From Bog-793 sp963823945 (GTDB taxonomy: Bacteria; Actinomycetota; Acidimicrobiia; Acidimicrobiales; Bog-793), in assembly GCA_963823945.1 (NCBI GenBank), contig CAWGNK010000010.1:1-64000 (forward strand): 64,000 nucleotides of DNA, in the 5' to 3' direction. Positions 25,811-34,560 of the stretch are shown one piece after another (position 1 is the first letter of the stretch; each line of letters starts with the position of its first letter). The position numbers and the translations under genes are program-made. The notes below the pieces were generated by a model, which was not told the origin of the DNA, did no database searches, and was given only the letters and a program-made list of their open reading frames with translations.

Positions 25811-26761
25811 TCAGGCCCTCGCGCCCCCGGCGGGGCGGCGGCGGGCACGGGGGTGGGCCGCGAGGTAGGCCCGCCGGAGGTGCTCCTGGGAGACCTTCGT
25901 GTACACCTGGGTCGTCGTGATGGAGGCGTGGCCGAGAAGTTCCTGGACGACCCGGATGTCCGCGCCGTGGTCGAGGAGGTGCGTCGCGAACGAGTGGCGC
26001 AGCACGTGCGGCGTGACCCGGTCCCCGAGCCCGACACGGCGCGCCGCCGTGTTGACGACCGTCCAGACGGCCTGCCTGCTCATCCGGCGCCCCCGCGTCG
26101 AGATGAACATCGCCTGGGCGTCGCCGCGCCCTGGCGTCCGCCCCCCCGAGATCCGCGGCCTGCCGGCCGGGCCGAGCCAGGCCGCGAGCGCGCGCAGCGC
26201 GCAGCGGCCGACCGGGACGATGCGCTCCTTGGAGCCCTTGCCGAGGACGCGGACGACGCCGCCTGAGGCGTCGAGGTCGGCGATCGACAGCCCGGTGAGC
26301 TCGGAGATGCGGATCCCGGTCGCGTAGAGGAGCTCGAGGATCGCCCGGTCCCGCAGGCAGCGGGGCTCGTCGCCGGCGACCGCGCCGAGCAGCCGCTCCA
26401 CCTCGGCCTCGGTGAGGGCCTTCGGGACCCCCTCGGGGACGCGCGGGCCCTCGACCTCGCCCGTCGGGTCGGTGGGTGCCCCCCGCTCGTCGAGGCAGAA
26501 GGCGTGCAGGCCGCGGATCGCGGCGAGCGCCCGGGCCCGCGACGAGGCGGCGAGCCCGGCGTCACCCAGGGCCGCGAGGTACCCGTCGAGGACGGCTGGG
26601 GTGACGTCGCGCAGCCCGAGCGCCCGCCCGGCGAGGTAGCGCTCGTAGGAGGCAAGGTCGCGCCGGTAGGCGACGATCGAGTTCGCGGCGCGGCCCCGCT
26701 CCACCGCGAGGTACGACAGGTACTCCTCGGCGTCGGCGCTCAGGGGAGCCCCGGACGCCAC
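25811..26761 (-). CDS. xerD: Tyrosine recombinase XerD (XerC/D type)
   Basis: The 316-aa recombinase has the N-terminal SAM-like core-binding domain (LSYLAVERGRAANSIVAYRR). The catalytic set is complete: Arg in ATGIRISELTGL, Lys in GKGSKERIVP, HxxR in HVLRHSFATH, His in LLGHASITTTQ and the nucleophilic Tyr in VYTKVSQEHLR. It resolves chromosome dimers at dif. Its position between NUDIX and the dksA-like gene, with a start overlapping NUDIX by 22 bases, supports a housekeeping rather than phage role. Confidence 0.93.
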   Translation of the reverse strand: MASGAPLSADAEEYLSYLAVERGRAANSIVAYRRDLASYERYLAGRALGLRDVTPAVLDGYLAALGDAGLAASSRARALAAIRGLHAFCLDERGAPTDPTGEVEGPRVPEGVPKALTEAEVERLLGAVAGDEPRCLRDRAILELLYATGIRISELTGLSIADLDASGGVVRVLGKGSKERIVPVGRCALRALAAWLGPAGRPRISGGRTPGRGDAQAMFISTRGRRMSRQAVWTVVNTAARRVGLGDRVTPHVLRHSFATHLLDHGADIRVVQELLGHASITTTQVYTKVSQEHLRRAYLAAHPRARRRPAGGARA

Positions 26762-27348
26762 GGTACGCGGCCCGGCCCTAGGGCGTGCCGGCGCGCGGCG
26801 ACGCGGGCGCGCAACGCGAGCGCGCAGGCGATGATCGTCTTCGCGTCGACGAGCTCACCGGACTCGACGAGGTCCCAGACGCTAGCGAGCGGCACCTTCT
26901 CGAGCGTCATGAAGTGCTCCTCGATGCCCTGGGTGGCGCGCTCGACCGGCGAGAGCTCCCCGGCGAGAAAGCACGTCGTCAGCTCGTCGTTGAAGCCGGG
27001 CGAGTTGTAGAAGGTGCCGATCTCCTCGAACCGGCCGGCGACCCGGCCGACCTCCTCGACGAGCTCGCGGCGGGCGCAGTCCTCGAGCGGCTCGCCCGGC
27101 ACGTCGAGCTTGCCGGCGGGGATCTCGAGGATCACCCGGTTGAGGGCGCCCCGGAACTGGCGGATCATGAGGACCGACCCGTCGTCCTCCACCGGCACGA
27201 TGCAGACCGCCCCGGGGTGGCGCACGATCTCACGCTCGAAGGGCCTTCCGTCGGGATCGACGAAACCGCCGGCGACGAAGCGCAGGTACGAGGTGGCGAG
27301 CAGCTCGCGTTCGCCGACCTGGCGGAAACCCTGGTCAGGAGACGGCAT
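26740..27348 (-). CDS. NUDIX hydrolase, probable ADP-ribose pyrophosphatase
   Basis: The ATG at 27348 gives 202 aa. The Nudix box is clear as GKLDVPGEPLEDCARREL followed by VEEVG, the pattern of ADP-ribose pyrophosphatases (with a one-residue longer spacer than the plain box). Upstream is VLMIRQFRGALNRVILEIPAG, also typical. It would break down ADP-ribose or similar nucleotide sugars to AMP and a ribose phosphate. It starts within the 3' end of pyrG (14-bp overlap) and ends within the 5' end of xerD. Confidence 0.93.
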   Translation of the reverse strand: MPSPDQGFRQVGERELLATSYLRFVAGGFVDPDGRPFEREIVRHPGAVCIVPVEDDGSVLMIRQFRGALNRVILEIPAGKLDVPGEPLEDCARRELVEEVGRVAGRFEEIGTFYNSPGFNDELTTCFLAGELSPVERATQGIEEHFMTLEKVPLASVWDLVESGELVDAKTIIACALALRARVAARRHALGPGRVPWRPGLP

Positions 27349-28984
27349 CGAGCCCGACCTCGAAAAGGTGCGGGTTCCGTGCCTTGGCGCGTGCGACCGC
27401 CGCCCCGACGAACTCCCGGAACAGCGGGTGCGGCCGGTCCGGACGGCTCTTGAACTCGGGGTGCGCCTGGGTCCCGATGAAGAAGGGGTGCCCCGGCAGC
27501 TCGATGAACTCGACGAGGCGACCGTCGGGTGACGTGCCCGAGAGCCGCAGCCCGCCATCCTCGAGGCGCTGGCGAAAGCGGTTGTTCACCTCGTAGCGGT
27601 GCCGGTGCCGCTCGCTCACCGTCGTCTCGCCGTACATCGCCGCGACCTGGGAACCCTCCTCCAGGCGGGCGACGTAGGCACCGAGCCGCATCGTCCCGCC
27701 GAGGTCCGTGACGCCGGTCTGCTCGTCCATCAGGTCGATCACCGGGTACGGGGTCGCGGCGTCGAATTCGCGCGAGTTCGCCCCGGCGAGCCCGAGGATG
27801 CTGCGCGCGTAGTCGACCACCATCACCTGGAGCCCGAGGCACAGGCCCAGGCACGGCAGATCGTGCTCACGGGCGTACTTGGCGGCGGCGATCTTGCCTT
27901 CGATCCCGCGCACGCCGAAGCCGCCGGGGATGACGATCCCGTCGAGGCCGCCGAGGGCCGCCTCGACGACCGGCCCCTCGACCGTCTCGGACTCGATCCA
28001 CTCGATCTCGATCCCCACGTCGTGGAAAAAGCCCCCGTGGTGGAGCGACTCGACGACGGAGAGGTAGGCGTCGGGGAGCCCGACGTACTTGCCGATCATG
28101 CCGACCCGCACGGTCTCCGTCGCCGAGGCCACGCGCTCGACAATCGACTCCCATTTCGAAAGGTCGATCGTCGTGCCCGGCCCGTCGAGCTTCAGTGTCT
28201 CGCAGACGACGTTGTCGAAGCCCTCCTCGTGGAGCAACAGCGGGATCTCGTAGATGGACTTCGCGTCGACCGAGGAGATGACCGCCTCGATCGGTACGTC
28301 GCACAGCAGCGAGATCTTGCGCTTCAGCCCCTCGTTCAGCTCCCGGGCCGAGCGGGTGACGATGACGTCGGGCTGGACGCCGCGGCTGCGCAGCTCGGTG
28401 ACCGAGTGCTGGGTCGGCTTCGTCTTCAGTTCGCCCGAGGGCGCGAGGTACGGCACGAGGGTGAGGTGGACGTAGCAGACGTTCTCGCGCCCGACGTCGT
28501 GGCGGAACTGCCGGATCGCCTCGAGGAAGGGCACGATCTCGATGTCGCCGACCGTCCCTCCGATCTCGGTGATGACGACGTCGATCTCGTCGGTGGCGAG
28601 GCGCTTGATCCGCTCCTTGATCTCGTCGGTGATGTGCGGGATGACCTGGACGGTCCTGCCCAGGTAGTCACCGTGGCGCTCTTTTTGGATCACCGCCGAG
28701 TAGATCTGCCCGGTCGTCGAGTTGGAGATCCGGTAGAGGGTCTCGTCGATGAACCGCTCGTAGTGCCCGAGGTCGAGGTCGGTCTCGCCGCCGTCGTCGG
28801 TCACGAAGACCTCGCCGTGCTCGAACGGGTTGAGCGTCCCCGGGTCGAAGTTGATATACGGGTCGAGCTTGCACATCGTGATCCGCAGACCACGGGACTT
28901 CAGCAATCGACCCAGAGAGGAGGCGGCGAGCCCTTTCCCGAGGGAGCTCGACACCCCCCCGGTCACGAAAACGAACTTCGCCAC
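27335..28984 (-). CDS. pyrG: CTP synthase
   Basis: PyrG amidates UTP to CTP. The 549-aa enzyme has the N-terminal ATP-binding synthetase domain (KFVFVTGGVSSSLGKGL, then CKLDPYINFDPGTLNP). The C-terminal class I glutaminase has the Cys nucleophile in LGLCLGLQVM near residue 380 and a His/Glu pair in QAHPEFKSRP. The GTG start at 28984 follows GGAGG at the right spacing. It supplies CTP for the cytidylate and CDP-lipid steps encoded elsewhere in the window. Confidence 0.97.
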   Translation of the reverse strand: MAKFVFVTGGVSSSLGKGLAASSLGRLLKSRGLRITMCKLDPYINFDPGTLNPFEHGEVFVTDDGGETDLDLGHYERFIDETLYRISNSTTGQIYSAVIQKERHGDYLGRTVQVIPHITDEIKERIKRLATDEIDVVITEIGGTVGDIEIVPFLEAIRQFRHDVGRENVCYVHLTLVPYLAPSGELKTKPTQHSVTELRSRGVQPDVIVTRSARELNEGLKRKISLLCDVPIEAVISSVDAKSIYEIPLLLHEEGFDNVVCETLKLDGPGTTIDLSKWESIVERVASATETVRVGMIGKYVGLPDAYLSVVESLHHGGFFHDVGIEIEWIESETVEGPVVEAALGGLDGIVIPGGFGVRGIEGKIAAAKYAREHDLPCLGLCLGLQVMVVDYARSILGLAGANSREFDAATPYPVIDLMDEQTGVTDLGGTMRLGAYVARLEEGSQVAAMYGETTVSERHRHRYEVNNRFRQRLEDGGLRLSGTSPDGRLVEFIELPGHPFFIGTQAHPEFKSRPDRPHPLFREFVGAAVARAKARNPHLFEVGLDAVS

Positions 28985-29057
28985 GTCATCCTCCGCTGAT
29001 CGGCCGCGTTAACGCTACAGGTCCCGCCCGGATGCGACGCGGACCCGGCCCCGACCC

Positions 29058-30653
29058 TCACCCGAACCGGCGCGCACCCACCTTTTCCAGCAATTCGGCG
29101 GCATGTTCACGGGCAGACTCGCTCTCGGGGTGTCCCGAGAGCATCCGCGAGAGTTCGACCACGCGCTCGTGACCAGCCACGGGGCGCACCCGGGCGATCG
29201 TGCGCGATTTCTCCTCCCGTTTCTCGACGACGAGGTGATTGTCCGCACACGCCGCGATCTGCGCGAGGTGCGTGACGACGAGCACCTGGTGGTCGGCGCC
29301 CAGCTCGGCGAGCGACGCCCCCACCGCCAGCGCCGCCTCGCCGCCGATTCCGGCGTCGACCTCGTCGAAGACGAGCGTCGGTGGCATCGAAGTCAGCACG
29401 AGCCGCAGGGCGAGCATCGCCCGGGCGAGCTCGCCGCCGGAGGCGACCTTGGCGAGCGGCAGCGCCGCCTCGCCGGGATTGGCGGCCAGCAAGAACTCGA
29501 CCTCGTCACCGAGCCCGTCGGGCGGCACGACGACGCCGAGGCGCGCGCGGCGCAGCCCGAGGCTGTGCAGGTGGCCCTCGACCGTCGTGGCGAGCCGCCC
29601 CGCGGCGGCACGGCGGGCGTCGCCGACGAGCCTCTCGGCCGCGACGAGTGCGTCGCCGAGCTGGTCCCGGCGCGCCTCGATCTCGGCCCGCCGGGCGTCG
29701 GTGTCCTCGATGGCGCGCACCCGCGCGGCGATGCGTTCGGCCGCGGCGAGCACGTCAGCCACGTCGTCGCCGTGCTTGCGCACGAGGTTCCGCAGTAGCT
29801 GCCGCCTGGCCCGGACCTCCTCGAGGCGTTCCGGGTCCTCCTCGAAGGTCTCGGCGGCACGTCGCAGCTCCGTCGAGAGGTCGGCGAGCTCCGTGACGAG
29901 CCCGCGCAGCCGCCCGGCGAAGGCGGCGAGCAGGTCTTGGTGACCGAGCGCCTCGAGCGCCACGCCCAGATCGGTCAGCGCGCCGGGCCGCGCTCCGCCC
30001 TCGAGCGTCTCGTAGGCCAAGGTCACCGCCTCGCGCAGCGCGGTGGCCGCCCGCAGCGTCTCCTCCTCGGTCTCGAGTCGCACGTCCTCGTCGGCCGAGG
30101 TGATCGCCGCCGCGGTGATCTCGGCGGCCTCGAAGCGCAACAGGTCGAGCTCGCGCTGGCGCTGGCGTTCGTCGCCGCCGAGAGCGGCGAGTTCGGCCTC
30201 GCAGTCGGCGACCTCGTGGCGCAACTCCCGCACCGGCCCGAGGTCGACCCCGGCGAACTGGTCGAGCGCCGCCCGCTGCATCGCCGGGCGCAGGAGTGAC
30301 TGGTGGGCGTGCTGCCCGTAGAGGTCGACGAGGTCGCGACCGGCCTCCTCGAGCATCGTGAGCGGCACCATCCGGCCGTCGATCGAGGCGCGCGAGCGCC
30401 CGGCGCGCGGGACCACGCGGGCGAGGATGGTCTCCTCGTCGCCCGTGACGAAGCGGCCCTCGACCGTCGTCTCCTCGGCGCCGGTGCGCACGATCGAGGC
30501 GTCGGCCCGCCCGCCGACGAGCAGCTCCAGCGCCTCGACGACGAGGGTCTTGCCGGCCCCGGTCTCACCGGTGATCGCTGTCAGCCCGGGGCCGAAGACG
30601 ATGTCGACGTCCTCGATCACCCCCAGCTCGCGGACCCGCAGTTCGCCGAGCAC
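29058..30653 (-). CDS. recN: DNA repair ATPase RecN
   Basis: RecN is an SMC-like protein for double-strand break repair. The 531-aa protein has the Walker A TGETGAGKTLVVE near residue 29, a long coiled coil between about 130 and 380, the ABC signature VASGGELARAM and Walker B TLVFDEVDAGIGG. The C-terminus LSGHPESESAREHA is typical. The GTG start lies eight bases after the nadK stop, so nadK and recN form an operon, as in many bacteria. Confidence 0.95.
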   Translation of the reverse strand: MLGELRVRELGVIEDVDIVFGPGLTAITGETGAGKTLVVEALELLVGGRADASIVRTGAEETTVEGRFVTGDEETILARVVPRAGRSRASIDGRMVPLTMLEEAGRDLVDLYGQHAHQSLLRPAMQRAALDQFAGVDLGPVRELRHEVADCEAELAALGGDERQRQRELDLLRFEAAEITAAAITSADEDVRLETEEETLRAATALREAVTLAYETLEGGARPGALTDLGVALEALGHQDLLAAFAGRLRGLVTELADLSTELRRAAETFEEDPERLEEVRARRQLLRNLVRKHGDDVADVLAAAERIAARVRAIEDTDARRAEIEARRDQLGDALVAAERLVGDARRAAAGRLATTVEGHLHSLGLRRARLGVVVPPDGLGDEVEFLLAANPGEAALPLAKVASGGELARAMLALRLVLTSMPPTLVFDEVDAGIGGEAALAVGASLAELGADHQVLVVTHLAQIAACADNHLVVEKREEKSRTIARVRPVAGHERVVELSRMLSGHPESESAREHAAELLEKVGARRFG

Positions 30654-30661
30654 GATTCCGG

Positions 30662-31516
30662 TCAGCGCTCGCCGAGCCCGAACTTCGCGCCCAGGATCGA
30701 GTGGAACTGCGGGGGCCCGAACCGCACGACGTGCGCCGAACGGGCGGCGCCCGAGACCTCGACGACGTCCTCGGGGCCGACCGCGACGACCGTCCTGCCA
30801 TCGATGACGAGGACCGCGAGCGGCCCGTCCTTCGGCTCGATCCGCACGACCTCGGCGGGGTCGAGGACGAGCGAACGGTCGAAGAGCATGTGCGCCGCGA
30901 TCGGCGTGACGATGAGCAGGCGCAGCTCTGGCGAGACGATCGGCCCCCGCAGCGACAGGTTGTAGCCGGTCGACCCCGTCGGCGTCGCGACGACCAGACC
31001 GTCCAGGACATAGCTGAGGAACGGGTGGTCGGCGATCGCGACGTCGAGCCGGATCGTGCGCCCAGGCGTCGTCTTCACGACGCTCGCCTCGTTCAACCCG
31101 ACCGCCGTCACGACGCCGCCGTCGGCCTGCCGGACGCGGACGTCGAGGACCATGCGCTCTTCGACCTCGAAATCGCCCGCGACAAGCCGGGCGAACGCCG
31201 CCTCCATGCCCGCTGGCTCGACCTGGGCGAGGTAGCCGAGGCTCCCGAGGTTCACTCCAAGGACGGGGATGCCCCGTCCGATCGTGAACTGGACGGTCCG
31301 GAGCATCGTCCCGTCACCGCCGAGGCTGACGGCGAAGTCGAAGGTCTCGTCCGATGCCACTTCGGACGGATCCGTCTCGCCCAGGTCGACGACGGCGTAA
31401 CCGCGCTCCTCCCACCACCGCCGGACCCGCGCCGCCAGCTCCGCCGCCTCGCTTCGAAGCGGGTGGACGGCGAGCGCGATCTGCCGCTGGGCGGGCGCCG
31501 ACGGATCCTTTCCCAT
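30662..31516 (-). CDS. nadK: NAD kinase
   Basis: NadK phosphorylates NAD to NADP. The 284-aa protein has SLGGDGTMLRTV, the NEASVV motif and PTGSTGYNLSLRGP, the three conserved parts of the family. The start ATG 31516 has GAGG eight bases upstream; a longer frame reaching 31600 is antisense and not supported. It is followed at eight bases by recN. Confidence 0.95.
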   Translation of the reverse strand: MGKDPSAPAQRQIALAVHPLRSEAAELAARVRRWWEERGYAVVDLGETDPSEVASDETFDFAVSLGGDGTMLRTVQFTIGRGIPVLGVNLGSLGYLAQVEPAGMEAAFARLVAGDFEVEERMVLDVRVRQADGGVVTAVGLNEASVVKTTPGRTIRLDVAIADHPFLSYVLDGLVVATPTGSTGYNLSLRGPIVSPELRLLIVTPIAAHMLFDRSLVLDPAEVVRIEPKDGPLAVLVIDGRTVVAVGPEDVVEVSGAARSAHVVRFGPPQFHSILGAKFGLGER

Positions 31517-31656
31517 GGTGTCAACCTCGCGGCGGGACGCGCCAGGCGACGGCGTCCTCGTCTGCGCGCACCGTAGCGCACCGCCTTGTCGCGCCCGCAA
31601 TGACCCGCCGGGGCCCGTGACACGGATCCCGCTGGGTCACGACTGCTGTTCCGCTC

Positions 31657-32211
31657 TCAGGCCCTTTTGGCCGGGGCCTTCTTGGCCGCGGTCTTCTTGG
31701 CCGGGGCCTTCTTCGCCGCGGTCTTCCTCACCGGGGTGGCCCCGGCGGCCTTCTTGGCGGGGGCTTTCCGAGCGGGGGCCTTGGCCGCCTTCTTGGCGGG
31801 GTCTTTCCTGGCGGCGGACTTGGCCGCCGCGTTCTCGGCCGGGGTCGGACCCGCCGCACGCGCGCCGGCACGGCGGGTGCGGTGCGGGCCGAAGTACTCG
31901 CCGACCAGCGCGACGAGGCGCTCGAGAAACTCGCCGAACTCATCGCGGCGCGTCGAGGAGACCGAGTCGAATTCCCGGTGTACTTCGGCGCGGACAAACT
32001 CGGCGAACCGGTCGACGCTCGTCCTCGAGCGCTGCCGCAGGTCGTCGAGGAACTCCTCGACGCGCTCGCGATTCTTGCCCTCGCCGTGCAACAGCTCGCC
32101 GACAATCTTCTCGAGATCAGCGCGGCTCATCTTGGAGAGGTTGACCGTCGACTCGACGTAACGCCGGACGCTGTCCTTCAGTGATTCCTTACCGCCCGTG
32201 TCTTTTTCCAT
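31657..32211 (-). CDS. Small coiled-coil protein with a histone-H1-like Lys/Ala/Pro tail
   Basis: Residues 1-110 are charged and helical (SLKDSVRRYVESTVNLSKMS and ERVEEFLDDLRQRSRTSVDRF), with a small phasin-like look. Residues 115-184 consist of repeats of AAKKAPAKKT type, like histone H1, mycobacterial HupB tails or the PhaF regulator. The tail should bind DNA or RNA and would be strongly basic. No known enzyme motif is present. It could be a polyester-granule or nucleoid protein. It lies between nadK and the HAD gene, with a 19-bp gap on the HAD side. Confidence 0.75.
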   Translation of the reverse strand: MEKDTGGKESLKDSVRRYVESTVNLSKMSRADLEKIVGELLHGEGKNRERVEEFLDDLRQRSRTSVDRFAEFVRAEVHREFDSVSSTRRDEFGEFLERLVALVGEYFGPHRTRRAGARAAGPTPAENAAAKSAARKDPAKKAAKAPARKAPAKKAAGATPVRKTAAKKAPAKKTAAKKAPAKRA

Positions 32212-32230
32212 ACTCCCAGCGTACCGCCGA

Positions 32231-33040
32231 TCACTTGGAGTGAGGCCGCAGACGGAACCGCCCTGCGAGCAGGTCGTCGGCGAGCCGGGCGAGGTCGGCG
32301 GCCTCGTGGTCCGGCGCCGGGTGGATCGGGCCGTGGTCGGCCGGGGTCACACCCGACCACACGAGCCCGAACGCCGCGTCGAGGCGTCGCGCGAACGCCC
32401 CGTCGGTCGAGAGGCGATCGCCGATCATGAGATCGACGCGCCCAAGCCGGCGGCGCACCAGCTCGGCCGCCGGCTCCTCGGGCTTACCCGCCACCACCGG
32501 GTCGGCGCGACTCGCCGCGGCGACCGCCGCGAGAATCGAGCCGCCCCCGGGCAGCTCGCCGGCCGGGGTCGGGTACGTCGGGTCGCTGTTCGTGCCCACG
32601 AGGCGCGCCCCACCACACACGGCGGCCATCGCCCGCGCGAGCCGCCCGTAGTCGAACGCCGGGTCGATCCCCACGACGACGAGGTCGAACCCGGCGCTCT
32701 CCCCCGGCCCGTCGCACACCACGGCCACCAGGCCCCGCACCTCGAGTGACTCGACGATCCCCGGGCCCCCGACGACGAGAGCCCGCTCACCCGGCGTGCC
32801 GAGCGAAGCGGCAGCCTGTGCCGACGAGAGGACGAGCTCGGCGGTCGTCGCGACACCGCTCCCGCGTAGCTTCGCCACGTTGTCGGCGACTCTCGGGTAC
32901 GAGTTGTTCGTGAAGTAGGCGACGCGGTGCCCCGCGGCGACGAGGCGGGCGAGCGCGTCCGCCGCGCCGGAGACCGGGTCCTCGGCGCGCCACACGACGC
33001 CGTCGAGGTCGACGAGGATCGAAAGCGGCACCGGCACCAC
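32231..33040 (-). CDS. HAD-superfamily phosphatase, NagD/AraL-like
   Basis: The 269-aa enzyme has the HAD motif I ILVDLDGVVWRA at residues 8-19. AYFTNNSYPR supplies motif II, and AGKPEEPAAELV with MIGDRLSTDGAFARR supplies motifs III and IV. The type IIa cap region with NTDP-like GTNSDPTYPTPAG is present. Members dephosphorylate sugar phosphates, nucleotides or phosphoglycolate. GTG 33040 starts the frame. It is the probable first gene of a minus-strand run that continues through nadK. Confidence 0.9.
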   Translation of the reverse strand: MVPVPLSILVDLDGVVWRAEDPVSGAADALARLVAAGHRVAYFTNNSYPRVADNVAKLRGSGVATTAELVLSSAQAAASLGTPGERALVVGGPGIVESLEVRGLVAVVCDGPGESAGFDLVVVGIDPAFDYGRLARAMAAVCGGARLVGTNSDPTYPTPAGELPGGGSILAAVAAASRADPVVAGKPEEPAAELVRRRLGRVDLMIGDRLSTDGAFARRLDAAFGLVWSGVTPADHGPIHPAPDHEAADLARLADDLLAGRFRLRPHSK

Positions 33041-33125
33041 GTCATCTTCTCATCGTCGCCGCATCGGCTAGGCCATCTGCGTCGCCGATTGGCGGTCCAG
33101 GAGGGGCGATGTGCTACGCAGGTGC

Positions 33126-34355
33126 ATGCCCCGGTTCGCAGCGTTCCGCGGTCTGCGCTACCGCGCCGGCGCCGCGCCGCTCGATGACCTGATCGCGCCG
33201 CCCTACGACGTCGTCGACGCCGAGGAGCGCAGCCGGCTCGCGGCACGCAGCCCCTACAACTCGATCCACGTCGAGCTCCCCGCCGCCGACGCGGCGCGCG
33301 GTCTCGACCGTTACGAGGCCGCCGCGGCCCTGTTCGCCGCCTGGCGGGCCGAGGGGGTGCTCGTTGCCGACCCCTCCCCGTCGTTCTACGTCTACCGCAT
33401 GGGATACGTCGACTCGGCCGGGCAGCCACGGGCGACGAACGGGGTCATCGGCGCCCTCGGCCTCGAGCCCTTTGGCGGCGCCGTCGTGCCGCACGAGCAG
33501 ACGATGTCGGCCCCGGGCCGGGACCGTCTCGACCTGCTGCGCGCCTGTCAGGTCAACTGCTCGCCGATCTGGGGCCTCTCGCTCGCCAAGGGCTTGACCG
33601 CCGCCTGCGCCGCCGCAACCGGCGGCGCCGTCGAGCACCTCTCGGCCACCGACGACGAGGCGACGACCCACGAGATGTGGCGGGTCGAGGACGAGCGGGC
33701 GATCGGCGCGATCACGGACCTCGTCGCGCCGGCGCCGGTCGTCATCGCCGACGGCCACCACCGCCACGAGACGGCGAGCCGCTACCGCACGGAATGCCGG
33801 ACCCGCAACGCAGCCGCCCCTGGCGGTTGCGACTTCGTCATGGCCTTCGTCGCCGAGCTCGCCCCGGACCAGCTCGCCCTGCGCGCCATCCACCGGCTCG
33901 TGTCCGACCTGCCGGACAACTTCGACTGGCACGACGCGCTCGCCGGGCACTTTCGGCTCGTCCCCGGGCCAGACGAGCCGGCGGCACTTGCCGCGGCGGT
34001 GGCCTCGAGAGGGGCACCGGCGCTCGTCACCGCGACCGGCACCTGGCTGTGCCTCCCGTCAGCCAACGGGCCCTCCGGAGGGATCGAGCCCGACTCGCGA
34101 GCTGTCGACGATGCACTCGCCGGGCTCCCCCACCACCGAACGAGCTACCAGCACGGTGCCGACCGCGTCATCGACGCCGTGCGACACGGTCGTGCCCAGG
34201 CCGCCGTGCTCCTGCGGCCCGTGACCGTCGAGCAGCTCGCCAGCACGGTCCAGGCGGGCGCCCGGATGCCCCCGAAGTCGACGTACTTCCACCCGAAGCC
34301 CCGGACCGGCTTCGTCTTCCGGTCGCTCAGCGACGAGCCGGGGACGAGCGAGTGA
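33126..34355 (+). CDS. DUF1015 family protein
   Basis: The 409-aa protein begins with FRGLRYRAGAAPLDDLIAPPYDVVDAEE and ends with the signature MPPKSTYFHPKPRTGFVFR. A conserved ADGHHRHETASRYR, with its metal-like histidines, lies near residue 210. The family is widespread but its biochemical role is not established; some members are linked to serine or phosphoserine metabolism. The divergent HAD gene starts 85 bp upstream. The ATG at 33126 is chosen over an upstream in-frame start at 33111. Confidence 0.9.
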   Translation: MPRFAAFRGLRYRAGAAPLDDLIAPPYDVVDAEERSRLAARSPYNSIHVELPAADAARGLDRYEAAAALFAAWRAEGVLVADPSPSFYVYRMGYVDSAGQPRATNGVIGALGLEPFGGAVVPHEQTMSAPGRDRLDLLRACQVNCSPIWGLSLAKGLTAACAAATGGAVEHLSATDDEATTHEMWRVEDERAIGAITDLVAPAPVVIADGHHRHETASRYRTECRTRNAAAPGGCDFVMAFVAELAPDQLALRAIHRLVSDLPDNFDWHDALAGHFRLVPGPDEPAALAAAVASRGAPALVTATGTWLCLPSANGPSGGIEPDSRAVDDALAGLPHHRTSYQHGADRVIDAVRHGRAQAAVLLRPVTVEQLASTVQAGARMPPKSTYFHPKPRTGFVFRSLSDEPGTSE

Positions 34356-34560
34356 TCGCGCCCGACGAAGTCTTGCCCCGGAAGGGAACCGTTGACCGCG
34401 CCGCCCGAGCGACGTGCCGGTTTCGGGGCCCGTTGTGCGGAGCCCACCGTGAGCATCGGCGAACGGGAGCATCGACGAGCAGACAACCCGCAAAAGCTAG
34501 TTTACTTGTGATTCGCTCCCTTTCCGATGGGACCGCGCCAGGCTTGATTGGTAGCACCCT
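34356..34560. other. Intergenic region upstream of the GGDEF-EAL gene
   Basis: This 205-bp stretch between DUF1015 and the PAS-GGDEF-EAL gene must hold the promoter of the latter. No convincing -35/-10 pair or structured element was found, apart from the AT-richer segment around 34495-34520. Confidence 0.3.
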
